A stretch of DNA of 64,000 nt from JAJPJE01 sp963848375 (GCA_963848375.1 CAWKDK010000020.1:124001-188000); one strand, 5' to 3'. Shown: positions 28,437 to 37,776, counted from the stretch's first letter. Translations and numbers: made by a program. Notes: generated by a model not told the origin, from the sequence alone.

Positions 28437-31409
28437 TCACGCCTGCTCGCTTTCCCTTACCACCACCCCCGCATTCGCTCTCCCATTCATCACCACCTCA
28501 AGCGCCGCCTCGAACCGCAGATGCCTTACACAGTCTCGCTCCTCCACCGGCATCTGCTCTCCCAGCCACTCCCAATCCAAGAATCCCTCGCCTGCGTCCG
28601 GATTCACCGTGAAGTATCCCACCTGGAACGCCGTCAGATTCTGAAAGAAGTGACTCCCTTGCGACGGTGTCACGCGAAAATCCCGAAATCCCGCTTCCAC
28701 AATCACCCGGGCACCCGACACCTGATCCCACTCCACCGGAATTCCCAACCACGGATCATTCGATCCCCATCGCCCCACGCCGATCAGCAGATACGGCCGC
28801 CCTTCCTGGTTCAACTTTGAATTGAAGTACGAGACCGCCTCCGCCACCTCGAAACTCCGCGCCCGCTCAAATCGATGGAAATCCACCATCACCACATCGC
28901 GAATATCGCTGATTCGTCCGTTCCCCAACACATTCGAACTCCGGCATAGCACCTGCGCCGGATCCACCTCATCCAACTTCAACTCCTCCGTTTCGCGCGA
29001 CAACACCAGCGGCCTCATCTGCAGGAACCCAAACTCCGCCGCCTCGCCCGAAGCCAGCGGCAGTCGGACCGCAAACTCAATCTCCACTGGCTTCGCCAGC
29101 CCCTGCTCGCCGACTCTCATTAGCGTCTCCAGCACCGGCGCCAGCGGAAACCGCCCATACTTCAGGATCGGCGCAAAGCTCACCACGCGCGCCCCCGCCC
29201 GGCTCATCCCGTCATAGATCGCGTCATTGTCCGGCGAATACGTCGACGCCACCGCGCGCAGCGTCCCATCTTTCTCCGCGTCGCGCAGCGTGTATTTCCT
29301 TTCCCGCGCCGACGCCCCGTCATTTGCCTCATTACCCACATCGATCGCCCAGAACTCCGATTGCGAGTTCGTCAGCATATCGTGCACCGATGAAAACTGC
29401 ACCAGGTTCTGCGGATACCGTGGCGAGAACATCAGGCACTTGCCGCCATCCACCACCGCTCGTCCCAATCCCAGCGCCACCGTCGCAATACCATCTTCCG
29501 AAGTCGAAGGCGCAATCGGATAAAAATTCCACGACCGTAACACCCCCGAAACATCCGGATAGAAGCGCTCCCCATGCGTGCTGCCCACCACGCGCTGCAG
29601 AATCACCGCCATCTTCTCTTCTTCCAGGCGATACGGCGTCGCACGTATGTACGCTTTCGCATGCTGGCTGAACGTCGACGCGTACACACGCTTGATCGCA
29701 TCCATCAACTGCTCCAGCCGGACCCCAACATCTTCCTCCTGATTCGGCAGCATGAACGTCTGGTACACGCCCGTGAACGGCTGATACTGCGAATCCTCCA
29801 GCAAACTCGACGACCGCACCGCCAGCGGATATCGCACCTGTTCCAGGTACGCCAGCAACTCCATCGTCACCGGCGCCGGCAGCGTCGCCCGCAAAAATCT
29901 CTCCACGATCTCCGCATCGTCATTGCAGCGGATTGCAAAATCCGCCAGATCGTTCTCGCTCAGGAACTGATCGAAGATGCCCGTCGCCAGTACCAGTGTC
30001 GGCGGGACCGCAATGCGAACTCCAGTGAACTGACTGCCTACACCGTTCTTATGCAGCAGGTGCCGAACGAACGCCAATCCCCGCGCCTTTCCCCCCAGCG
30101 ACCCGCCACCCAATCGCAGAAACGATCCCTCCGCCGCCTTGAAGGTCGCTGCCTGAAAATCCCCAATCAGCAGCCCGCTTTGCTCAGCCCGGTACTCCGC
30201 AATCGACTCAATGATGTCCCGCCTCAGCGCCTCTCCATCGGCAAAGTCCGACACCTTTCTCGGCCTCAGCCTCAGAGCCAGCGCAAACTCCGTCCTCGCG
30301 CGCAGCCATCGCGAAAAGTGATTCCGCTCGCTATGAAAGAGAACGCTTTCCACTGGAACCTCGTGCAGCAAACGCTCCAGCGCCTTCAGATCCTTCGCCC
30401 GCGCGACCTCCGTGTGATCCGGCAGCCGGAACACGAAATCGCCAAACGAAAATTGCTCGATCAGATATCGCCGCAGATCCAGCAGCAACGTTGGCGAGCG
30501 TTTCCTCAGGAACGACACACCCTCTGCCTGCGCCCGCGGCATGAACTGCGTGCGGCTCGACTGCAACACAATCGGCGCATCCGCCACCACGCTCCGCACC
30601 ATGTGCGCCAGGTCGAATCCCGAGTCCGGACTGAGCACGCCCTCGCGCGGAAACTCAATGTCCGACACTACTCCCAGCAGATAATCCTGGTACGTCAGCA
30701 CCTTCGCCACTGCATCTTCATACGTCGTCGACAGCAGGATCTTCGGCCGCGCCCGCATGCGCACCAGCTTGTGCGCCATGTTCAATCCTTCGCCGATCAG
30801 CCCGCGCGACTGCGTGATCAGCTCCGTATAAATCAGCGGCAGGAACGCCGAGTAGTACCGTATGTTGTCTTCCACGACCAAAATGACGGGCACTCCCATC
30901 ACCTCGGTATCGTGCCGCACGTTCCTCTTGTCTTCGATGTACTTCACAATCGCGATCAGGATGCGAACGTTTCCCTGCCACAGAAAAATCCGTTCAATAT
31001 CGGTCTGCGGATTGCGCGCCCTGAAATTCTTGATCTCGCGATAGTCGTACGACAGCACCACCACCGGCACGTTCAGCCCGGCAGCCTTCACCTGCCGCGC
31101 CAGCTCCGCCGCATCCATATCACTCAGTTGCAGATTGGCAATAATCAGATTGAATCGCGGCTCCGATCGCGCCCTCGCCAGCGCCTCGGCTCCGCTCGAA
31201 ACATGCGTGATTCCAGGAATTTGCTGCAGATCGAGTTCCAGCGACTCGCCGATCAGCAACTCATTCAGCCGCCCGTCCTCGCGCAGGATGAACGAGTCAT
31301 ACAGGCTCGACACCAGCAGTATGTCGTGCACGCGAAACGGCATCAGCTCTTCGAATCCCTCGAACAGCCGTTGCGCATCGAGTTCCGCGCCGCGCTTCAC
31401 CTGCGCCAC
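28437..31409 (-). CDS. Receiver-like / PEP-pyruvate-binding (PPS/PPDK N-terminal) multidomain protein
   Basis: 990 residues. The first 300 or so contain two receiver-like folds (VHDILLVSS...LIIANLQLSDMD, then PVILVVEDNIRYYSAF...GVVSDIEFPREG). From about 430 there is a nucleotide-grasp domain like the N-terminus of PEP synthase/PPDK: GGGSLGGKARGLAFVR, YPLAVRSSSLLEDSQYQPF, QRVVGSTHGERFYPDVSG, and FLQMRPLV near 820. The swivelling phosphohistidine domain and the C-terminal PEP/pyruvate barrel are missing, so it cannot be a complete PEP synthase. Function unknown; a phosphotransfer or regulatory role is possible. Not obviously in an operon: gdhA lies upstream behind a strong terminator. Confidence 0.85.
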   Translation of the reverse strand: MAQVKRGAELDAQRLFEGFEELMPFRVHDILLVSSLYDSFILREDGRLNELLIGESLELDLQQIPGITHVSSGAEALARARSEPRFNLIIANLQLSDMDAAELARQVKAAGLNVPVVVLSYDYREIKNFRARNPQTDIERIFLWQGNVRILIAIVKYIEDKRNVRHDTEVMGVPVILVVEDNIRYYSAFLPLIYTELITQSRGLIGEGLNMAHKLVRMRARPKILLSTTYEDAVAKVLTYQDYLLGVVSDIEFPREGVLSPDSGFDLAHMVRSVVADAPIVLQSSRTQFMPRAQAEGVSFLRKRSPTLLLDLRRYLIEQFSFGDFVFRLPDHTEVARAKDLKALERLLHEVPVESVLFHSERNHFSRWLRARTEFALALRLRPRKVSDFADGEALRRDIIESIAEYRAEQSGLLIGDFQAATFKAAEGSFLRLGGGSLGGKARGLAFVRHLLHKNGVGSQFTGVRIAVPPTLVLATGIFDQFLSENDLADFAIRCNDDAEIVERFLRATLPAPVTMELLAYLEQVRYPLAVRSSSLLEDSQYQPFTGVYQTFMLPNQEEDVGVRLEQLMDAIKRVYASTFSQHAKAYIRATPYRLEEEKMAVILQRVVGSTHGERFYPDVSGVLRSWNFYPIAPSTSEDGIATVALGLGRAVVDGGKCLMFSPRYPQNLVQFSSVHDMLTNSQSEFWAIDVGNEANDGASARERKYTLRDAEKDGTLRAVASTYSPDNDAIYDGMSRAGARVVSFAPILKYGRFPLAPVLETLMRVGEQGLAKPVEIEFAVRLPLASGEAAEFGFLQMRPLVLSRETEELKLDEVDPAQVLCRSSNVLGNGRISDIRDVVMVDFHRFERARSFEVAEAVSYFNSKLNQEGRPYLLIGVGRWGSNDPWLGIPVEWDQVSGARVIVEAGFRDFRVTPSQGSHFFQNLTAFQVGYFTVNPDAGEGFLDWEWLGEQMPVEERDCVRHLRFEAALEVVMNGRANAGVVVRESEQA

Positions 31410-31420
31410 TCTCGACCCCT

Positions 31421-31451
31421 AAAAAATGCGGGGTGGATTATTCCACCCCGC
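31421..31451 (-). terminator. Rho-independent terminator of gdhA
   Basis: On the minus strand a perfect 10-bp stem (GCGGGGTGGA / TCCACCCCGC, 4-nt loop) is followed after one base by six T residues. It lies 24 bases past the gdhA stop and ends just before the start of the 990-residue gene. Confidence 0.92.
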
Positions 31452-31474
31452 CTAGTTTCCTACTGTATCGAGGT

Positions 31475-32869
31475 CTATACCAGTCCCTGATCCAGCATCG
31501 AGTTCGCCACCTTCAGGAATCCGGCGATATTCGCGCCATGCACCAGGTTCCCCTTTGCGCCGTACATCTCTGCGGTCTCGAAACAGTTCTTGTGAATGGC
31601 GATCATGATCTTGTGCAGCCGATCATCTACCTCTTCACGCGTCCAGGTTATTCGCATGCTGTTCTGCGCCATCTCCAGCCCCGAGGTCGCGACGCCGCCG
31701 GCATTCGCCGCCTTCGCCGGACCGTACAGCACGCCCGCATCAAGGAACATCTTCGTCGCTTCCAGCGTGCTCGGCATATTCGCGCCTTCTGCCACCAGCT
31801 TCACGCCGTTCTTGATCAAATTGGCAGCATCTTTCGCGTTGATTTCATTTTGCGTCGCACTCGGGAATGCGCAATCCGCCTTGATGTTCCACAGCGGATT
31901 GTGATCCATCTTCAAATCGGTCGGCATGAAGATGGCTTTCTTGAAGTGCTCCGTGTATTCGCGCATGCGGCCGCGACGCACGTTCTTCAGTTCCATGATC
32001 CATGCCAGCTTCTCGCGATCGATCCCATCCGGGTCGTACACCACGCCGTTCGAATCCGACACGGTAACCGGCTTCGCACCCAGATCGAGCAGCTTCTCAA
32101 TCGTGTATTGCGACACGTTGCCACTGCCCGACACCAGGCACAGCTTGCCATCCAACGAATCTTTCTTCGTCTTCAGCATCTCCGCCGCAAAATAAACGCA
32201 GCCATAACCTGTCGCCTCCGGACGAATCAACGAACCGCCCCAAGCAAGACCCTTGCCGGTGAACACGCCCGTGAATTCGTTGCGCAGCCGTTTGTATTGG
32301 CCGAACAGGAATCCAATCTCGCGTCCGCCCACGCCGATATCGCCTGCCGGAACGTCCGTATCCGGACCGATGTGGCGGTTCAACTCCGTCATGAAGCTTT
32401 GGCAGAACCGCATGACTTCGTTATCACTCTTGCCTTTCGGATCGAAATCCGATCCGCCTTTGCCGCCGCCCATCGGCAGCGTGGTCAGCGAATTCTTGAA
32501 CACCTGCTCAAACGCTAAGAATTTCAGGATGCCGAGATTTACCGACGGATGGAAACGCAGTCCACCTTTATATGGACCAATCGCGCTGTTCATCTCAATC
32601 CGGAATCCGCGATTCACTTGCACTTCGCCGCGATCATCTGTCCACGGCACACGAAACATTAGGACCCGCTCCGGCTCCGTGATCCGCTCCAGGATCTTCG
32701 CCGAAATAAACTCTGGATGCCGCTCCAGTACCAGACGCAGTGAGTCGAATACTTCCTGTACTGCCTGGTGGAACTCAGGCTCTGCCGGGTTCTTTGCCTT
32801 CACCAGGCCCATAACTTCTTTTGTGTAATCAGCCGGAAGCTTAATTCCGGACATCATGCCAACGCTCAT
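31475..32869 (-). CDS. gdhA: Glutamate dehydrogenase (hexameric, probably NADP-specific)
   Basis: Interconverts 2-oxoglutarate + NH4+ + NAD(P)H and glutamate. 464 residues. It has the substrate lysines in GPYKGGLRFHPSV and PMGGGKGGSDFDPKGKS, the DVPAGDIGVGGREIG segment and the Rossmann SGSGNVSQYTIEKL. These are features of the small bacterial/fungal hexameric enzyme, which usually uses NADPH. GGGG lies a few bases before the ATG. With gltBD it gives the cell two ammonium-assimilation routes that draw on the PntAB NADPH pool. Confidence 0.96.
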   Translation of the reverse strand: MSVGMMSGIKLPADYTKEVMGLVKAKNPAEPEFHQAVQEVFDSLRLVLERHPEFISAKILERITEPERVLMFRVPWTDDRGEVQVNRGFRIEMNSAIGPYKGGLRFHPSVNLGILKFLAFEQVFKNSLTTLPMGGGKGGSDFDPKGKSDNEVMRFCQSFMTELNRHIGPDTDVPAGDIGVGGREIGFLFGQYKRLRNEFTGVFTGKGLAWGGSLIRPEATGYGCVYFAAEMLKTKKDSLDGKLCLVSGSGNVSQYTIEKLLDLGAKPVTVSDSNGVVYDPDGIDREKLAWIMELKNVRRGRMREYTEHFKKAIFMPTDLKMDHNPLWNIKADCAFPSATQNEINAKDAANLIKNGVKLVAEGANMPSTLEATKMFLDAGVLYGPAKAANAGGVATSGLEMAQNSMRITWTREEVDDRLHKIMIAIHKNCFETAEMYGAKGNLVHGANIAGFLKVANSMLDQGLV

Positions 32870-33449
32870 GGGAACCCCTCTCTTTCTACTAGCGTGTGCT
32901 ATTTGTGCTACGAGCCCGTGTGACTGCTTCTTTACTTATGTGCTCCTCGTTTGCTGTCTCTTTCCTTACATTGCATTGACTGCGCTTTAGATGAAACGTG
33001 CGCATGCGTTCGCCGGAACCGCGTCTCGGCCTTTGCTCCAAAAGACCGGCAGCTCCGTAAACCGCACTCGCTTGAATCGCGCTCATTTAATGTCCGATGC
33101 GTTCCCTCTGCCGTGACTATCATCACTCCGAGGGGTGACCCAAGGCTATAGGGTAGGTGCGGAACTGCGGTCTCGCCTGTCCACTACTCACGTGGGGCAG
33201 CCGACCTCGGCTGCCGATATCGACGTGGTGGCGCGGGCGCCCCGCCCGCGAGTTTCATCCCACTACTTCTGTCATTTCAAGCGAGGTTGAGGTGTTAAGC
33301 GGGCGTCTGAGCCCGCTGCCGAAATCCTGAGCGAAGCCGAAGATCGCTGATACAAACCGCGTCCGAGTCGAGAGACCTTGCGTTTTTAGGTAGGCAGCAG
33401 ATGCTTTTGGAAGCGCATTTCACACGCGACCCAAGCTACGGGCAACCGC
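32870..33449. other. Gene-free region upstream of gdhA containing repeats
   Basis: No supportable gene. The first 300 bases or so should carry the gdhA promoter (minus strand). The rest is repeat B (33195-33215), repeat C (33226-33252) and repeat F (33271-33384). The order B then C is the reverse of the 27.2-27.5 kb island. Confidence 0.6.
33271..33384. repeat. Dispersed repeat F, copy 2
   Basis: Starts GTCATTTCAAGCGAG and ends CGAGTCGAGAGACCTTGCGTT. An internal 7-bp stem AGCGGGC/GCCCGCT with a 6-nt loop lies at 33298-33317. Same architecture as the copy at 19747 but a different internal stem sequence. Confidence 0.65.
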
Positions 33450-34457
33450 TCATCTCTTCGCCGCCAGCCGCTGCATCCCTTCCTTCGCGAGTCGCGCATC
33501 CGGCGTATCGGGAGCCTCTTTCAGGTAGATCTGATACTGCTCCTGCGCCGCGTTTTGATTTCCCTTCATCTCGTAGACGCGCGCCGCAATCAGGTGCGCC
33601 AGCGGGAAGCGGTCGGGATCGCCTTGGTGAACTTTAAGCGCACTCGCCAGGGCGGCATCGGGTGCATGAGTCTGCCACTGTGCGTAGGACAGCATCATTA
33701 ACGCCTCTGCGTCATGCGGATCGGGTCCAAGTTTCATCAGCAGTTCTTTCACGCCGCTGAAATCGTTATCCATCAGCTTCATCCGCGCCAGGTTGCGTAC
33801 CGCGTCCGAATTCTTATCGTTAATCGCGACTGCTTTTTGAAACGCTTCTCGCGCACCCTGCGCGTTCTTCTCCTGGATGTAAGCGACTCCTATGTTGTTG
33901 TAGGCCCAATCAAATTGCGGATAATTCTTAATCGCCTTCTCCATATGTTCACGCGCTTTGCTCCAATTGTGCGCGCTCATTTCTTTCATTCCCTTCGTGA
34001 ACTCCTGCTGGGCCTTCTCTGGTACGCGCAGGTTTGCGGCTGAGACCATTCCCCCCGGAGCCTTCGTTGTCGTTCCCCCTGCTGTCAGTTTCACCTCAAC
34101 TTCTTCTTGGTAGGACCTCTGGCCGGGAGCAATTTCAAAGGACTCCACCTTGGTCTCAATCCCGGGTCCTTTCACCGCCAGATCGTACCTCGTCCCGCTC
34201 GGGACTGTGAAACTTACGCGGCCCTCTGAGTCTGTGTAACCTCGTTGCGGCGCACCGCCTCCAGACGTGATCTCCACGAAAACTGGAAGATTTTCTAAGG
34301 GCTGTGAGCGCTCAGTCGTGAGCTGTATCTCCAGCCTTGACATCAGGGTTCCCATCCCCTGACCGGTTCCAGGACGACGCGATTGTGAGAACAGGGAAAC
34401 GGGGATTACGAAGAGGAGAGAGACTACAGCTAACCGACGGCGAAACACGGAGACCAC
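33450..34457 (-). CDS. Exported TPR-repeat protein with N-terminal Ig-like domain
   Basis: 335 residues. A signal peptide (LAVVSLLFVIPVSLFSQS) is followed by a beta-sandwich of the carboxypeptidase-regulatory type (about 45-125, GYTDSEGRVSFTVPSGTRYDL) and at least four TPR-like units (about 150-330: SKAREHMEKAIKNYP, DWAYNNIGVAYIQ, GAREAFQKAVAIN, QEQYQIYLKEAPDTP). Probably a periplasmic assembly or scaffold protein, but no partner is visible. The start is GTG: either 34457, or 34448, which has AGGTGG five bases upstream. Confidence 0.82.
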   Translation of the reverse strand: MVSVFRRRLAVVSLLFVIPVSLFSQSRRPGTGQGMGTLMSRLEIQLTTERSQPLENLPVFVEITSGGGAPQRGYTDSEGRVSFTVPSGTRYDLAVKGPGIETKVESFEIAPGQRSYQEEVEVKLTAGGTTTKAPGGMVSAANLRVPEKAQQEFTKGMKEMSAHNWSKAREHMEKAIKNYPQFDWAYNNIGVAYIQEKNAQGAREAFQKAVAINDKNSDAVRNLARMKLMDNDFSGVKELLMKLGPDPHDAEALMMLSYAQWQTHAPDAALASALKVHQGDPDRFPLAHLIAARVYEMKGNQNAAQEQYQIYLKEAPDTPDARLAKEGMQRLAAKR

Positions 34458-34629
34458 CTAAGCTGCACTTGAACTACAGGAGCGATGCCCCCACCCAAAT
34501 AATGGATGCTCGTCCACCCTTCACCGCCTGCCGTTAGAAGCGAAGCATCTCGCATTCCGATCATCCAGTGCGGGAATCTCAGTCGAGCACTTCGACCTAT
34601 CCGCCGACCAGTGGGCAGCTTGTGATGAG

Positions 34630-35997
34630 TCACTCTTGGGGTGGGTACGCCCTATATTCAATGGCGGGCCCTGGACCCAAAATTCGATCCAGCATCCATG
34701 CGGCGCCTGTGCCGGAGAAACCTGCCGCGGCGACCGTCGCCAGGCAGGTTAGCATCGCGAGCCTGGGGCCACCTTGGCCGAGAACCAATGCGATCGCGGT
34801 GAAAGGCAAGTGATAACCTCCGCTGATCCCGCCCGCTGCACCGGCTGCACCAGCAAGATCGTCCGGTACTCCAAGTGACGGTGCGAACACCCGTCCTCCG
34901 AGATCGCCGATCGCCATAAATGGCACGAAGAGGCCGCCGCATCCGCCTGCCGCAGCCGAACCTGTGGTGGCTACCGCGCGAAGCAGAGCGACCGCAAGCA
35001 CGGTAAGCGCCGACGCACGAGTGGTTTCTGCCCACGTGATCGCCCCTCCGCCCGGTCCCACAGCGGCCGACGGAGCCGCGATGACCGAGAGAATAATCGC
35101 CGCGCCCGCCAGGGCCAGCCCGCCGAGCGCGAGCCGCACAATGGGATGAGCCTGCCAACCTTTTGCTCGATAGATCGCCGCAGCCGAGATCGATGTGATC
35201 GCCCCGGAAAGCGCTCCGATGACCAGCGCCGTGATCATCCCTTGATACAAGTTGTGCGGCGGCTCTTTCGGAATAACCAGGCGGATCAGGTCGACGCCAA
35301 GAGAAATATGCAGAAGCCATCCGACGAATCCGCCCACCAGTGCGGCAGTCACCCGCTCTGCATTGAGTGGGGCGTGATGCCTTCGACCCAGCTCGAGAAT
35401 GTACGCGGTGCCCACCAGGGGAATTCCCATTAGTACTGCCACGCCCGCCGCTCCACCTCCGACTGCCAGCGGCCGTATAAGCCTGTGCCACCAGCGATCT
35501 CCAAGCGCCGCTCCCGTTGCGACCCCGAGATAGGCTGCGGGGGCCTCGGTCCCCATCGCCGCTCCAAGACCCACAGTGGCAACAATCGCCAGCAGGCGGA
35601 TCGGTGCCAAGCGCCACGGAAAACGATCCTCCTCGCCCGCGAACGCCACCAGGTCGCCAGTCAGATCCGCGCGAGCGGCGCGAGGCGGAAAGGTTCTCCA
35701 TACGCGCGCCCAGCGAGGACGCTGCCCGTTCCCTGACCCTGGCGGAGAGTCCCGCGTTTCACTGGTTAAACCGAATCCGTAAAGTAGCAGAACGGAGAGC
35801 GCCAATCCGAGCAGCGGCATGAGAATAAGAACCCAAGTAGCCTGGCGGGATACGATGGCCAGAATTTTCTTGAGCATCTCCGTAACTCCAACGTCCAGTG
35901 CCGCAGCAAACAATCCGCCCAGTACTCCACCGAGTGCGGAAGTTGCGACGATCGAAGGCAACCGCGAGCCTGCAACCGATGGAGGCAGTTCTTTCAT
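34630..35997 (-). CDS. ClC-family chloride channel/transporter
   Basis: 455 residues with about ten hydrophobic segments. ClC landmarks are recognisable: GTEAPAAYLG (the GxEGP gating-glutamate motif, with Ala for Gly), MGIPLVGTAYILELG (GIPxAxxxFxxE-like) and GGLFVPFMAIG (GGxFxP). The first selectivity motif (GSGIP) is not evident. Transports chloride or another small anion across the inner membrane, either as a channel or as an H+-coupled exchanger. Divergent from the gene-poor region that follows. Confidence 0.85.
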   Translation of the reverse strand: MKELPPSVAGSRLPSIVATSALGGVLGGLFAAALDVGVTEMLKKILAIVSRQATWVLILMPLLGLALSVLLLYGFGLTSETRDSPPGSGNGQRPRWARVWRTFPPRAARADLTGDLVAFAGEEDRFPWRLAPIRLLAIVATVGLGAAMGTEAPAAYLGVATGAALGDRWWHRLIRPLAVGGGAAGVAVLMGIPLVGTAYILELGRRHHAPLNAERVTAALVGGFVGWLLHISLGVDLIRLVIPKEPPHNLYQGMITALVIGALSGAITSISAAAIYRAKGWQAHPIVRLALGGLALAGAAIILSVIAAPSAAVGPGGGAITWAETTRASALTVLAVALLRAVATTGSAAAGGCGGLFVPFMAIGDLGGRVFAPSLGVPDDLAGAAGAAGGISGGYHLPFTAIALVLGQGGPRLAMLTCLATVAAAGFSGTGAAWMLDRILGPGPAIEYRAYPPQE

Positions 35998-36836
35998 GAA
36001 GTCGTTCCAGCTCCCGTTCGGGGTCGACTACAAGCTCCATATGCCACGCCCCAAAGGAAACAGCGCTGAGACTTGGATGCAGGCCGTGCAGCCGCGATGG
36101 ACGCGCTGTTCGCAACAACATGGCCGACGCGTACGCGCTGCAAATCTGCCATTCCGCAGTTCAGTTTTTCCAAAACTCTGAATGATAAGTTGCTCGATTT
36201 GGTTGGGAGAGGTAGAAAAGCGGAAGCGACGTCGGCGCTGCGAGAAACAACTGGTTGCGAGTTGCAAACCGCGAAGGCGTGGGTCGCCCGTAACGGACTT
36301 GAGTGTTTCGCTAATCCACCGTACCCACGCTGCGGAATCCGCTACGAACTCCGAAAGCAAAACAATGTCGTTTCTGCGGGAATGACTGGCCTTAAGTGTT
36401 GTGAAATCGCCGTATCACGCACAACGGGATTCTGGATCTATGTGACTCCGTGAAACCTCAAGTTTCTTCTCTGCCTCTGGCTTGGCCTTCAGTTCAGCGT
36501 GTGTTTTCTGAGTCACGACGTGGCTTCTTGTAAGCCATTCTTCGCGAGGCGGATCAAGAACTTTTCAACGTTTGGCGCGTTGCTGCTCACTTCAGTCTGA
36601 TTCTCTAGCGAGTGCCGGAGCGCTTTTGCTTAGCGGTTCCTATGCGTCGAGCCGAAGTCTATTTCAGGCCATGGAGCCTCGGCGTCAGAGCATTTTGCTC
36701 GAGATTACCACGTAGGTACTGTGTGCAATTGTGTGTGAGCTTTATTGACCATCCACGCCAGATTTCCCAGCCATATGATTTATTTTTCTACACGGAGAGC
36801 GGTACTCACAACTGAATTGATCGTACCAGGAGACAG
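35998..36836. other. Gene-poor region between the ClC gene and the Crp/Fnr regulator
   Basis: 839 bases. The only coding hint is a weak open frame at 36073-36453, listed separately. The rest (36454-36836) holds nothing I can support. Confidence 0.5.
36073..36453 (+). CDS. Doubtful small protein with an L7/L12-like helix motif
   Basis: Open frame of 126 codons. Its middle (KLLDLVGRGRKAEATSALR, then ETTGCELQTAKAWV) resembles the C-terminal domain of ribosomal protein L7/L12, a motif found in several small bacterial proteins. A CG..RYELRKQ tail follows. No good start or ribosome binding site is present, and the ends look non-coding. Probably a degraded copy or chance; function unknown. Confidence 0.25.
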   Translation: MDAGRAAAMDALFATTWPTRTRCKSAIPQFSFSKTLNDKLLDLVGRGRKAEATSALRETTGCELQTAKAWVARNGLECFANPPYPRCGIRYELRKQNNVVSAGMTGLKCCEIAVSRTTGFWIYVTP

Positions 36837-37538
36837 ATGGCGATTGAACGAACTCTCGGTTTCAGTTCCGCAGCTTTCCGCAAGAAGTTCCGCTCTGGGA
36901 TGACTGCGCGGAGCTACCGAGACAACGAGATCATTTTTTCGCAAGGGGACCAAGCCGACGCTGTGTTCTACATCCAGAGCGGCACGGTGAAGCTGACGAT
37001 GGCCGCTACGCGTCGCAAAAAAGCGGTAATCGCCGTCCTGCCGCGGGGTAGCTTTTTTGGCGAAGGCTGTCTGGGAGGGCAACCCCTGCGGATGTACACG
37101 GCGAGATCAATTGGGCCCTCCAATATCACTCGCTTGCAGAAGGAGAGCACGCTTCGCACTCTCAAGCACGACCCGCAGTTTGCGGCGTTGCTTAATGCAT
37201 ATCTGCTTTCCCGAGTTATTCGAGTCGAGGAAGACCTTGCAGATCAATTCTTCAATTTCAGTGAAAAGCGACTGGCGCGGGTTCTGTTGCTGTTTGGGCA
37301 AATAACCAAGGAATCAAAGCCAGAGAACCCCCTGAAGGTGAGCCAAGCAACCCTCGCGGAGATGGTTGGCACCACCCGCGGAAGGGTAAGTAAATTTATG
37401 AATGCGTTCAAGAAGAAAGGCTTCGTCCATTACAACGGCGGCTTGCAAATAAATAGCGCACTTCTCAGCGCCTTTCTGCAAAATCGGCCTATGTCCGTTG
37501 TCAGGAGGGCCAACACCGTCCAAAGGGAGCCGGTCTAA
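36837..37538 (+). CDS. Crp/Fnr-family transcriptional regulator
   Basis: 233 residues. The cyclic-nucleotide-binding-like beta-roll spans about 20-130 (YRDNEIIFSQGDQADAVFYI, IAVLPRGSFFGEGCL). A C-terminal winged helix is at about 150-215, with VSQATLAEMVGTTRGRVSKF as the recognition helix region. There is no N-terminal cysteine cluster like Fnr, so it does not sense O2 through [4Fe-4S]. The effector is unknown. Followed 29 bases later by a tiny zinc-ribbon gene, possibly cotranscribed. Confidence 0.92.
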   Translation: MAIERTLGFSSAAFRKKFRSGMTARSYRDNEIIFSQGDQADAVFYIQSGTVKLTMAATRRKKAVIAVLPRGSFFGEGCLGGQPLRMYTARSIGPSNITRLQKESTLRTLKHDPQFAALLNAYLLSRVIRVEEDLADQFFNFSEKRLARVLLLFGQITKESKPENPLKVSQATLAEMVGTTRGRVSKFMNAFKKKGFVHYNGGLQINSALLSAFLQNRPMSVVRRANTVQREPV

Positions 37539-37567
37539 TCGACGACTTTTTGTACGCGGAGGTTTGT

Positions 37568-37717
37568 GTGACAAAGGAACTCAGCCCAAAACAAATACTC
37601 GCCGTCCGATGTCCGACTTGCGGGGCCGCTCCGGGAGAGAAGTGTGAACTCAACACTGGGCAATCGCGCACCACTCCGCATCTCGGCCGCCGATGGATCG
37701 CAAAAGACCGAGCCTAG
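37568..37717 (+). CDS. 49-residue zinc-ribbon protein
   Basis: Short gene with an excellent ribosome binding site (GCGGAGG, GGAGG at 37558-37562) five bases before a GTG start. The product contains CPTCGAAPGEKCELNTG, then HLGRRWIAK and a basic tail. The CPxCGAxPGxxC...H...R pattern matches the small phage/bacterial zinc-binding domains often annotated as 'zinc finger domain-containing protein'. It lies just after the Crp/Fnr gene on the same strand and may be its partner. Function unknown. Confidence 0.75.
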   Translation: MTKELSPKQILAVRCPTCGAAPGEKCELNTGQSRTTPHLGRRWIAKDRA

Positions 37718-37753
37718 CCAATCCTGCTCGCATTGGGCAATTGAATCGCATTA

Positions 37754-37776
37754 CCACTCATAACGTCATTTTGAGA
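37754..37776 (+). repeat. CCACTCA...TTTGAGA element, copy 1
   Basis: A 23-bp element with CTCA/TGAG inverted ends. A similar copy lies at 39218-39240 (20 of 23 bases the same by eye). The pair brackets the two exported-protein genes at 38000-39114. Confidence 0.4.

Noticed and set aside
29574..31490. Long plus-strand frame opposite the 990-residue gene
   Set aside because: The opposite strand carries clear receiver and PEP-synthase-like motifs; this frame is an Arg/Gln/His-rich antisense shadow.
36612..36815. 67-codon frame before the Crp/Fnr gene
   Set aside because: Composition and lack of a ribosome binding site look non-coding; no family features.
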